Part shown: piece after piece, positions 1 through 5,828 of the stretch
Layout: every line of letters starts with the position of its first letter
Position numbering within the stretch: position 1 is the stretch's first letter
Assembly (NCBI GenBank): GCA_934630995.1
Contig: CAKTXU010000072.1
Location: 1 to 7,895, forward strand
Source of the DNA: an uncultured Eubacteriales bacterium
Lineage (GTDB): Bacteria; Bacillota; Clostridia; Oscillospirales; Acutalibacteraceae
DNA: 7,895 bases
Reading direction: 5' to 3'
Notes under the pieces: generated by a model
Told to the model about the DNA's origin: nothing
What the model saw: the letters and a program-made list of their open reading frames with translations, nothing else
Databases searched by the model: none
Program-made: the position numbers and the translations under genes

Positions 1-56
1 TCCCCCTGTTCCCGGAGGATTTCAGCAATAAAACGTTTGGCGGCTTGTACCTTGCG

Positions 57-66
57 AAAGGGAGGG
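57..66 (+). promoter_or_regulatory. Ribosome binding site that fixes the start at 75
   Basis: AAAGGGAGGG ends 8 bases before the ATG at 75. It is the strongest Shine-Dalgarno match in this area and argues for the ATG at 75 over the in-frame TTG at 45, which has no comparable site at the right distance. Confidence 0.8.
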
Positions 67-74
67 AACAAACT

Positions 75-662
75 ATGCGCGCCTATCATGGGACTGTCCA
101 CAGCGGATTGCGTATCCTGAAGCCCTTTTGCAACCCGCATTCCAATCTGGCGTATCCTTGCGTTTATCTATCTACAAATAAAGCGCTGGCATCCATCTAC
201 ATATGGAACAGACCCTATAAATGGATGACGTTTGAGATCAGCCAGGACGGTATCCCGGTGTATGACGAATCCTTTGAAAACGGTCTGTACGAATTTTACC
301 ACGGTGTAAAAGGCGTCATATATTCCTGTGAAGGCGAATTTCATGTGGACGAAAGAACCGCCATATCCTGTGCTGTTGTGTCGCGGAGGCCGGTTCCCGT
401 TTCCTCCGAGGACATCGTGGAGGACGCTTATGAGCGTATCCTGCAATACGAAGCCGTCGGTTTGCTCAGAATCAATCATTATGACACTCTGTCCCACGAA
501 CAAAGACGCCGGGATAAAAGCATGGTGCTCGGAGCAATTCACAGACTCGGGCTGCTGATGGGCGAGCATCCACTGTCAGATTTTGTGCGGGAGAAATTCC
601 CGGCGCTGTGGAATGAGGCGCTGCTGGAAATGACGGTAAAAAAGCAGGAGGATGACGGATAG
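75..662 (+). CDS. Uncharacterised protein with ADP-ribosyltransferase-like N-terminus
   Basis: A 195-residue soluble protein with no signal peptide or membrane segment. The start is the ATG at 75, preceded by a strong ribosome binding site; a TTG at 45 in the same frame is less likely. The frame also stays open to the left edge, so an N-terminal extension cannot be fully excluded. It opens with MRAYHGT (H5-G6-T7), followed by a YLST segment (31-34) and ALASIYIW (37-44). This order (a YHG[ST] strand, then Y[FL][ST]T and an alanine-rich helix) recalls the first two motifs of ADP-ribosyltransferases and RNA 2'-phosphotransferases, as in DUF3990-type proteins. A conserved-looking patch, YEFYHGVKGVIYSCEG (72-87), and a helical C-terminal half follow. 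From memory, similar unnamed proteins are common in Firmicutes. The fold is an inference and the third catalytic motif cannot be placed, so no target is proposed. Its stop lies inside a terminator shared with convergent radC. Confidence 0.85.
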   Translation: MRAYHGTVHSGLRILKPFCNPHSNLAYPCVYLSTNKALASIYIWNRPYKWMTFEISQDGIPVYDESFENGLYEFYHGVKGVIYSCEGEFHVDERTAISCAVVSRRPVPVSSEDIVEDAYERILQYEAVGLLRINHYDTLSHEQRRRDKSMVLGAIHRLGLLMGEHPLSDFVREKFPALWNEALLEMTVKKQEDDG

Positions 663-689
663 CCTATGCCCGTCTTCCTCCTGCTTTTT
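639..689. terminator. Bidirectional terminator between convergent genes
   Basis: Two 20-base arms (639-658 and 670-689) are reverse complements with one mismatch, around an 11-base loop. The left arm begins with A5 and the right arm ends with T5, so RNA from either strand gives a GC-rich hairpin ending in a U run. The arms contain the last codons of the plus-strand gene (stop at 660-662 in the loop). The right arm runs into the radC stop codon (688-690 on the minus strand). It should therefore terminate both genes. Confidence 0.9.
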
Positions 690-1458
690 AGGAATTGTAT
701 TGTTTTTCCAAAAAGAGAAACGATTCATCGGCCAGCGGACCCACATTGTCCTGTTTGCTCCAGTCAAAATGAAAGATGGGCGCGAACGCCGGGGTATCCC
801 GCATAGAGACGAAATCGTTATCGGCCACCACAATGTGGTCCAGCAGACGCACATCCGCTACCGACAGGGCCTTGGCAATGTCCATTGTGGATTTCACATC
901 GTCCCGGGAGGGCAAGGCGTGGCCGCTGGGATGATTATGTGCCAAAACCACGGCTGTGGCGTTGTGCAGCAACGCCTGCTGCAATATCAGGCGAATGTTG
1001 ATTTCGGTGGAGTTGACGCTGCCGTCAAAAACTACGGAGCAATTGATCAGCTTGCAGCGGTTGTCGAGACACACGAGCGCCACGGCCTCATTCTTTTTAT
1101 TCATAAAATAGGGAAGCAAGAACTGTCCTGTCTCGTCGGTGGTGCGCAGCAGTACGCCGGCCTCGTATTTATCCTTGGAATATACCTGCAGCATCTGTCC
1201 GCACAGATTGAGCAGCACCGCGGCATTGACCGTCACTCCCTCCACCTTGACGAGCTCCTCAAAGGGAGCGTCCAGCACCCTGGAAAATTTACCGAACTGA
1301 GATATCAGACGATGAGCCAGCTCGTTGGTGTCCTTGCGCGGTATACCAAAGAACAGAAGCATCTCCAGGACCTGATGAGGCTCGAAATTATCCAACCCTT
1401 CCCTGAGAAAGCGCTGTTTCACTCTGTCCCTGTGTCCGTCGTGTAATCTCTGTTCCAT
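688..1458 (-). CDS. radC: RadC-family JAMM/MPN domain protein
   Basis: A 256-residue member of the RadC (UPF0758) family. The N-terminal part (about 1-95) contains a helix-hairpin-helix-like stretch, LVKVEGVTVNAAVLL (69-83). The C-terminal MPN/JAMM domain carries the metal-binding signature H-x-H-x7-S-x2-D intact: H174, H176, S184 and D187 within AHNHPSG and PSRDD. E124 is the likely catalytic glutamate. LDHIVV (206-211) is the usual family block. The last 30 or so residues extend beyond the usual domain end. The ATG is preceded by AGAGGGG at an 8-base spacing. It lies 57 bases downstream of pyrE on the same strand with no hairpin terminator between them, so the two are probably cotranscribed. 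Despite the old name, a DNA-repair role for RadC is not supported by genetics; the biochemical function is unresolved. The family assignment is firm, the role is not. Confidence 0.96.
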   Translation of the reverse strand: MEQRLHDGHRDRVKQRFLREGLDNFEPHQVLEMLLFFGIPRKDTNELAHRLISQFGKFSRVLDAPFEELVKVEGVTVNAAVLLNLCGQMLQVYSKDKYEAGVLLRTTDETGQFLLPYFMNKKNEAVALVCLDNRCKLINCSVVFDGSVNSTEINIRLILQQALLHNATAVVLAHNHPSGHALPSRDDVKSTMDIAKALSVADVRLLDHIVVADNDFVSMRDTPAFAPIFHFDWSKQDNVGPLADESFLFLEKQYNS

Positions 1459-1515
1459 GGTTCCGTCCCCTCTTCAGCGGATAATCAACGACATGATGGC
1501 TTTGTTTAGCAAACA

Positions 1516-2091
1516 TTATTTACGGCTGCCCGGCTTATAAGGTGCCTCCGCACCAGCCTTGCACAGCGGGCAATCCCGCGGATCCCAGGATTCGACCTCC
1601 ATAGAAATAACCGGGCGGAAGGGGACGCCGAAGTCAATCTTTCCTCCGGTCCGGTCCACGATGGAGCCGATCCCCACTACGACGCCGCCTGCCTGCCGCA
1701 CCAGCTCCATCACCTCGCGGACGGAGCCGCCTGTGGTGATCACATCCTCTACCAGCAGTACCCGCTGACCCGGCTGGACAGCAAAGCCGCGGCGCAAGGT
1801 CATTACGCCGTTTTCCCTTTCGGCAAAGAAATTCTCACATTTCAGCCAGCGGCTGACCTCATAGGCCATTTGCACCGCGCCCATGGCCGGACCAATGACA
1901 ATATCCACGCCGTCGGCGGCAAACTTATCCGCCAGCGCACCGCACAACTCCTCGCTGTATTTCGTGTTGCGAAAAATTCTCGCGCATTGGAGATATTTGT
2001 TGGAATGGCGGCCGGAAGTCAGAAGAAAATGACCCTCCAGCAGGACTCCCGCCTCTTTCAGAATTTCCATAATCCTATCGTTTGTGATCAT
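1516..2091 (-). CDS. pyrE: Orotate phosphoribosyltransferase
   Basis: PyrE joins orotate to PRPP to give orotidine 5'-phosphate in pyrimidine biosynthesis, in the cytosol. The 191-residue protein has the type I phosphoribosyltransferase PRPP loop VLLVEDVITTGGS (111-123, with E115-D116 and T119-T120). It also has the flexible active-site loop AERENGVMTLRRGF (90-103), in the form usual for archaeal and clostridial PyrE rather than the E. coli type, and an N-terminal GHFLLTSGRHS segment (20-30). The tail contains a CPLC pair (C174, C177) and a basic end. The ATG has a GGGAGAG site upstream at a suitable distance. No other pyr gene is next to it; it has its own promoter, divergent from the pseudouridine synthase gene, and probably leads a pyrE-radC transcript. 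I see no clear PyrR attenuator hairpin in its short leader, so control by transcript structure is not evident. Confidence 0.97.
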   Translation of the reverse strand: MITNDRIMEILKEAGVLLEGHFLLTSGRHSNKYLQCARIFRNTKYSEELCGALADKFAADGVDIVIGPAMGAVQMAYEVSRWLKCENFFAERENGVMTLRRGFAVQPGQRVLLVEDVITTGGSVREVMELVRQAGGVVVGIGSIVDRTGGKIDFGVPFRPVISMEVESWDPRDCPLCKAGAEAPYKPGSRK

Positions 2092-2112
2092 TGCGCTCTC
2101 TCCCGTCTATAA

Positions 2113-2156
2113 ATTTTGACATTCGAATTATTATACCAAATATTTTGACATTTGAA
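2113..2156. repeat. 15-base direct repeat in the divergent promoter region
   Basis: ATTTTGACATTCGAA (2113-2127) and ATTTTGACATTTGAA (2142-2156) match at 14 of 15 positions, offset by 29 bases. Both copies lie between the divergent pyrE and pseudouridine synthase genes and flank or overlap the promoter elements of both. This could be a protein-binding pair or a duplicated -35 region; the first copy also contains ATTCGAAT, an 8-base palindrome. Confidence 0.7.
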
Positions 2157-2158
2157 AA
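2130..2158 (-). promoter_or_regulatory. Predicted sigma-A promoter for pyrE-radC
   Basis: On the minus strand a perfect -10 box TATAAT (2135 to 2130) is preceded after 17 bases by TTTTCA (2158 to 2153), which matches the -35 consensus at 4 of 6 positions. Transcription would start near 2123, about 30 bases before the pyrE ATG. Confidence 0.65.
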
Positions 2159-2179
2159 GAGAGGAGTTTATGCTATACT
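2145..2179 (+). promoter_or_regulatory. Predicted sigma-A promoter for the pseudouridine synthase gene
   Basis: Two overlapping readings are possible. A consensus -35 TTGACA (2145-2150) stands 18 bases before TATGCT (2169-2174). Alternatively TTGAAA (2152-2157) stands 16 bases before TATACT (2174-2179), which has the extended -10 TG motif at 2171-2172. Either would start transcription near 2181-2186, upstream of the ATG at 2215. The TTGACA-to-TATACT distance of 23 is too long for one promoter. Confidence 0.65.
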
Positions 2180-2214
2180 GGGATTCATCAACCATCTGAA
2201 AAAGAGGCCTGTTT

Positions 2215-3186
2215 ATGAAATCCGTAACCATTGGCAAAAACGACGCCGGGCAGCGTCTGGATAAATTTTTGAGCAAATCCTTTCACAACCTGCCGGCCTC
2301 CATCATGTATAAGCATATCCGTACCAAGGATATAAAAATCAACGGTAAGCGCTGCGAAATATCGACCCGCCTGCGGGAAGGCGATATTGTGTCCCTGTAT
2401 GTAAAGGATGAATTTTTGGAGGAGAAAGCACCGGTCTTCGATTTTATGACCTCATCGAAGGAACTCGATATCGTGTATGAGGACAGCCATCTCCTTCTCG
2501 TAAACAAAAAAGCCGGCCTCTTGGTCCACCCGGACGAGAAAGACTACCGGGACAACCTGATCTTTCGGATACAGCGGTATTTATATGAAAAGGGAAGCTA
2601 CGATCCCAGGTCTGAAGCTAGCTTTGCGCCCGCCCTTGTCAACCGCATCGACCGCAACACAAGCGGCATCGTCATCGCCGCCAAAACCGCGGCGGCCCTG
2701 CGCATCCTCAATGAGAAGCTGAAAAACCGGGAAATTCACAAGTACTATCTCTGTATCGTTCACGGCATTCTCAGCCAAAAGGAAAACACACTGACCGGAT
2801 ATCTCGTCAAGAACGAAAAGCAGAATCGGGTGTATGTGGAGGATTCCCTCCGCCCCGGTGCCCGCACCATTGTCACCCGCTACCATGTATTGGAGGAGAA
2901 AAACACTCTCTCCCTACTTGAGATTGAGCTGCTGACCGGCCGTACACACCAAATCCGCGCGCATCTCGCCTCCATCGGTCATCCCCTGCTCGGCGACGGC
3001 AAATACGGAACCAACGCCATCAACAAAGGAACCGGCTTTCACCAGCAGGCTTTGTGCTCCTATAAGCTCCGATTCGCCTTTACCACGCCGGCAGCGGAGC
3101 TTGACTATTTGAACGGGATGGAATTTCAGCTGGCAGACGTCCCGTTTGTCGAAGCATTTCGGAAAGGAATCTCCCATGAAAAATGA
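2215..3186 (+). CDS. RluA-family pseudouridine synthase
   Basis: This 323-residue protein isomerises uridine to pseudouridine in structured RNA, most likely 23S rRNA by resemblance to the RluC/RluD branch; the exact target cannot be read from sequence. An S4-type RNA-binding domain occupies about residues 12-65 (DAGQRLDKFLSK, then KIN and the LREGDIV turn). The catalytic domain follows, with the active-site loop NRIDRNTSG (143-151). D146 is the nucleophilic aspartate; the more common first His of this motif is Asn here. Further family blocks are LLTGRTHQIRAHL (239-251) and GHPLLGDGKYG (255-265). The ATG is preceded by AGAGG 7 bases upstream and by a good promoter. The 3' end overlaps the next small gene by 11 bases, so the two are translated from one message. 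Length and motifs are normal for the family. Confidence 0.96.
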   Translation: MKSVTIGKNDAGQRLDKFLSKSFHNLPASIMYKHIRTKDIKINGKRCEISTRLREGDIVSLYVKDEFLEEKAPVFDFMTSSKELDIVYEDSHLLLVNKKAGLLVHPDEKDYRDNLIFRIQRYLYEKGSYDPRSEASFAPALVNRIDRNTSGIVIAAKTAAALRILNEKLKNREIHKYYLCIVHGILSQKENTLTGYLVKNEKQNRVYVEDSLRPGARTIVTRYHVLEEKNTLSLLEIELLTGRTHQIRAHLASIGHPLLGDGKYGTNAINKGTGFHQQALCSYKLRFAFTTPAAELDYLNGMEFQLADVPFVEAFRKGISHEK

Positions 3187-3343
3187 GATACCCGGCAACG
3201 CTCCCTGCCCCTGTCCGCGCAGCTGCAAACGCCGCGGACGCTGTGAGGAGTGCGTGACCTGGCACAAAGAGCATAAGAAGCATCCTCCCTATTGCCATAA
3301 GCAACCGAAACCTCAAGACATGCAGGCAGAGGAGGAAGCATAA
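3176..3343 (+). CDS. Small cysteine-rich, probably zinc-binding protein
   Basis: A 55-residue protein. The ATG at 3176 is chosen because AAGGA (3164-3168) stands 7 bases upstream; an in-frame upstream start at 3146 would overlap the previous gene much more. Six cysteines (C11, C13, C17, C23, C26, C40) and several histidines (H30, H33, H36, H41) are arranged as CPCPRSC, GRCEECVTWH and HPPYC, which looks like a compact metal-binding knuckle. From memory, short proteins with the pattern C.C...C.R.G.C..C...H......P..C are frequent in Clostridia and have no known function. It overlaps the pseudouridine synthase gene by 11 bases, suggesting translational coupling. The C-terminus is acidic (AEEEA). 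It ends three bases before the convergent helicase stop, with no terminator hairpin seen. A role in RNA binding or metal handling is only a guess. Confidence 0.85.
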   Translation: MKNEIPGNAPCPCPRSCKRRGRCEECVTWHKEHKKHPPYCHKQPKPQDMQAEEEA

Positions 3344-3346
3344 GCC

Positions 3347-5698
3347 TTAAGTTCCCCAAGACCAGAACGCCGACAGTTCCGCCGACAGCTGTTCGCCGCT
3401 GCGTACTGTGCGGTAGCCCTGCCAATGCACAGGGAAAAGCGGCCGGTAGGAGGTTGAGGTGAAGCGTTCGTCAATCAGCACCACCACCCCCCGATCGGTT
3501 TCGTCCCGGATGACCCTTCCCGCCGCCTGCAGAACCTTGTTCATCCCCGGATACTGATAGGCAAAGGCGAACCCCTTGCCTCCCCGGCGATCATAATAGG
3601 CCCGAATGACGTCCTGCTCGGGCCCGATTTGCGGCAGACCGACGCCGACGATGACGGTGCCGATTAGCCTGTCCCCCTTCAGATCGATGCCTTCGGCGTA
3701 AATTCCGCCCAAAACGCAAAAGCCTATCAGGGTTTCCCTGTCCTCCTCCTCAAACCGGCGGAGAAACGCCTCCCGTTCCGCCTCCTCCATGCCGCTTCGC
3801 TGGATGAGGACGGGCAGCGCCGGATACGCTTCACTAAATCGCTCGCAGATCATTTCCATATAGGAATATGAGGGAAAATACACTATATAATGCCCCGGGC
3901 GGCTCTGTGCCGTCCGGGCGATTTGTTCCGCAACCCTTTCCAGGCTGCCCTCCCTGTCCCGATACCGGGTGCTGATACGATCGGCTATCAGCAGGCAGAG
4001 ATTTTCCCGGGGAAAGGGGGACGGCAGCATCAGCAGGCCGTCTCCCGCCTCCCCTCCCAGTACCTCGGAAAAGTACGAAAGGGGCGTCAGCGTGGCGGAA
4101 AAAAGTACCGCCGTCTTGCCGCGAAGCATCGCCTGGCGGAGAAGCCGGGACGGATCGAGGCAGAAATAGCGGATATGCACCTCGTTGCCTGCCATAGACA
4201 GCATGGTTGTATAGCGCTCGTCATACAGCTCTGCAATCCGCAAAAAGGATAATACATTGAAATAGGCGTCGAGGACATTCTCTCCCTGGGGACTCTCCGG
4301 ATGCTGCCGGAACCATTCCTCACATTCGGCGGTAAAGCGCTCCAACTGCCGCTGAAACTCCTCATACGCATCCTGACGGCATACGGTCCGCTCCTCTCCG
4401 CATTCCTTCCGCATCGCAACCATGGCCGAATTGATACGGCTCAGGGGACGGCGAAGCTTGTCATTTTTCGGCAGAGAGCGGTGCAGGGACAGAAACATCG
4501 ATTTATGTAGGCTGGCGGAATACATATCCCTGGCCCTGTCCACTAAGTTATGAGCCTCATCGATAAGAAAGGTATAAGGACCGGCATCGCCCGAAAAGAA
4601 CCGTCGGAGATAGACCTGCGGATCGAACAGATAATTATAATCCCCGATGATGCAATCACTCCACAGGGTCATGTCCAGAGACAGCTCGTGGGGACAGACC
4701 CGGTGCTTCCGGGCAGCAGTCTCGATGCGTTCCCGGGTATAGACATCCTCCGCTGTGAGAAGCTCCCAGACGGCATCGTTCACCCGATCATAATGCCCCG
4801 CAGCAAAGGGACAGGCTTCGGGATTGCAGGCAGTTGTCTCCTGAAAACAGATCTTGTCCTTGGCCGTCAGCGTCACGCTCCGCAGCCGCAGTCCTTTTGC
4901 GCGCATCAGCGAACAGGCGCTTTCCGCCACCTGTCTGGTGATGGTCTTGGCGGTAAAATAAAAAATCTTCTCCGTCTCCCCCTCCCCGATGGCCTTTATG
5001 GAGGGAAACAGAGTCGAAATCGTCTTGCCGATTCCTGTCGGTGCCTGACAAAACAGCCTTCCGCCGTCCCGGACCGTCCGATAAACGGCCACTGCCAGCT
5101 GTCGCTGTCCCGATCGGTATTTCTCGAATGGAAAGGCCAATGCCTTCACAGAGGCGTTCCGGATATCCGCCCAGGACTTCTGCGCGTCCGACCATTTTCT
5201 GTATTCGGCGATAAGGCCGCTGTAAAACCGGGACAGCTCCTCAGCGGTGTATAAGCGCACAAACCGCTTGATTTCTTCCGTCTCCACCTGAAAATACGTG
5301 AGCCGGAGGCGGACGCTGTCCAGTCCATCCCGCACGCAGAGCATGTGACCGTAACAGGAGGCCTGAGCCCAGTGCATCCGGTTGAAATCCTCCCCGATGT
5401 CCCTCAGCGGGACTCCGGTCGTCTTGATTTCATCGACAATGACGCCCGATTCGTCGGTCAGAATACCGTCAGCCCGCCCCTCCACCAACAGGACATACTC
5501 ACCGCAGTCGGTTTCCAGGGAAAGGGGGACCTCCGCCTCGTAGCTGTCGCCGCCCGCCCGCTGCAGACGCTTATGGATTCTTGTCCCCTCCACTGCCCGG
5601 TCAAAGCCACCATAGCGGTTGTCCAGGTCGCCGCCCCGCAACAGGAATTCCACGAGCTGCCGAACCGGCAAGGTGATTTTTTTCTGTGTGGTATCCAC
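3347..5698 (-). CDS. XPD/DinG-type Fe-S DNA helicase with N-terminal RecB-like nuclease domain
   Basis: A 783-residue fusion. Residues 1-170 form a PD-(D/E)XK nuclease of the RecB/Cas4 kind: EGTRIH (37-42, with H42), EGRADG (73-78, with D77), DEIKT (89-93, with E90 and K92) and the QxxxY motif Q112-Y116. The superfamily 2 helicase follows: Walker A CQAPTGIGKT (217-226), DEAH box (380-383) and motif VI QAAGRVIR (724-731). Four cysteines between motifs I and II (C284, C291, C296, C335) match the 4Fe-4S cluster site of XPD, DinG and FancJ. All key residues are present, so both activities are likely: ATP-driven 5'-to-3' unwinding (family property) plus DNA cleavage. The start is GTG with GGAGGA 6 bases upstream; it has its own promoter. 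The fused architecture is known among Firmicutes COG1199 proteins, but its role in repair, replication or defence is not settled. Confidence 0.94.
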   Translation of the reverse strand: MDTTQKKITLPVRQLVEFLLRGGDLDNRYGGFDRAVEGTRIHKRLQRAGGDSYEAEVPLSLETDCGEYVLLVEGRADGILTDESGVIVDEIKTTGVPLRDIGEDFNRMHWAQASCYGHMLCVRDGLDSVRLRLTYFQVETEEIKRFVRLYTAEELSRFYSGLIAEYRKWSDAQKSWADIRNASVKALAFPFEKYRSGQRQLAVAVYRTVRDGGRLFCQAPTGIGKTISTLFPSIKAIGEGETEKIFYFTAKTITRQVAESACSLMRAKGLRLRSVTLTAKDKICFQETTACNPEACPFAAGHYDRVNDAVWELLTAEDVYTRERIETAARKHRVCPHELSLDMTLWSDCIIGDYNYLFDPQVYLRRFFSGDAGPYTFLIDEAHNLVDRARDMYSASLHKSMFLSLHRSLPKNDKLRRPLSRINSAMVAMRKECGEERTVCRQDAYEEFQRQLERFTAECEEWFRQHPESPQGENVLDAYFNVLSFLRIAELYDERYTTMLSMAGNEVHIRYFCLDPSRLLRQAMLRGKTAVLFSATLTPLSYFSEVLGGEAGDGLLMLPSPFPRENLCLLIADRISTRYRDREGSLERVAEQIARTAQSRPGHYIVYFPSYSYMEMICERFSEAYPALPVLIQRSGMEEAEREAFLRRFEEEDRETLIGFCVLGGIYAEGIDLKGDRLIGTVIVGVGLPQIGPEQDVIRAYYDRRGGKGFAFAYQYPGMNKVLQAAGRVIRDETDRGVVVLIDERFTSTSYRPLFPVHWQGYRTVRSGEQLSAELSAFWSWGT

Positions 5699-5704
5699 AG
5701 CAGC

Positions 5705-5710
5705 TCCTCC
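5705..5710 (-). promoter_or_regulatory. Ribosome binding site supporting the GTG start of the helicase
   Basis: GGAGGA on the minus strand stands 6 bases before the GTG at 5698-5696. No ATG in frame has a similar site, so the GTG start is well supported. Confidence 0.8.
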
Positions 5711-5727
5711 AATCAGAACGTATGTTT

Positions 5728-5756
5728 AGTATATCACATCGTTTCTGACTATACAA
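5728..5756 (-). promoter_or_regulatory. Predicted sigma-A promoter for the nuclease-helicase gene
   Basis: On the minus strand TTGTAT (5756 to 5751) is followed after 17 bases by TATACT (5733 to 5728), which carries the extended -10 TG one base before it. The -35 is weak (the TTG matches) but the -10 is good. It sits directly downstream of the terminator of the preceding gene, as expected for an independent unit. Confidence 0.7.
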
Positions 5757-5763
5757 GGTTAAT

Positions 5764-5805
5764 AGCACAAAAAGCGACGGCATTTATCCCGTCGCTTTTT
5801 GTGCT
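5764..5805. terminator. Strong hairpin terminator after the UroD-like gene
   Basis: Perfect 17-base arms (5764-5780 and 5789-5805) enclose an 8-base loop. The stem holds GCGACGG next to an A5/T5 stretch, so it resembles an intrinsic terminator in both directions. It begins 24 bases after the stop of the minus-strand UroD-like gene and insulates the helicase promoter from read-through. Confidence 0.9.
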
Positions 5806-5828
5806 GCCATCATGATTTCACGGGGCGT

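Noticed and set aside
652..1446. Long plus-strand open frame antisense to radC
   Set aside because: Its product has no recognisable family, and it lies opposite a clear RadC with an intact JAMM motif. It is a shadow of radC codon usage.
1503..1515. Inverted repeat TGTTTAGCAAACA between pyrE and radC
   Set aside because: Only a 5-base AT-rich stem with a 3-base loop and no T run, so too weak to call a terminator or operator.
2145..2179. TTGACA paired with TATACT as one promoter
   Set aside because: The spacer is 23 bases, too long for sigma-A; each box instead fits a different partner.
2092..2214. Riboswitch or PyrR attenuator in the leaders of the divergent genes
   Set aside because: The predicted leaders are only about 30 bases on each side, too short for such elements, and no hairpin with a T run is visible.
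4550..5254. Plus-strand open frame of 234 codons antisense to the helicase
   Set aside because: No ribosome binding site or known motif, and it is fully covered by the helicase gene with all conserved motifs.
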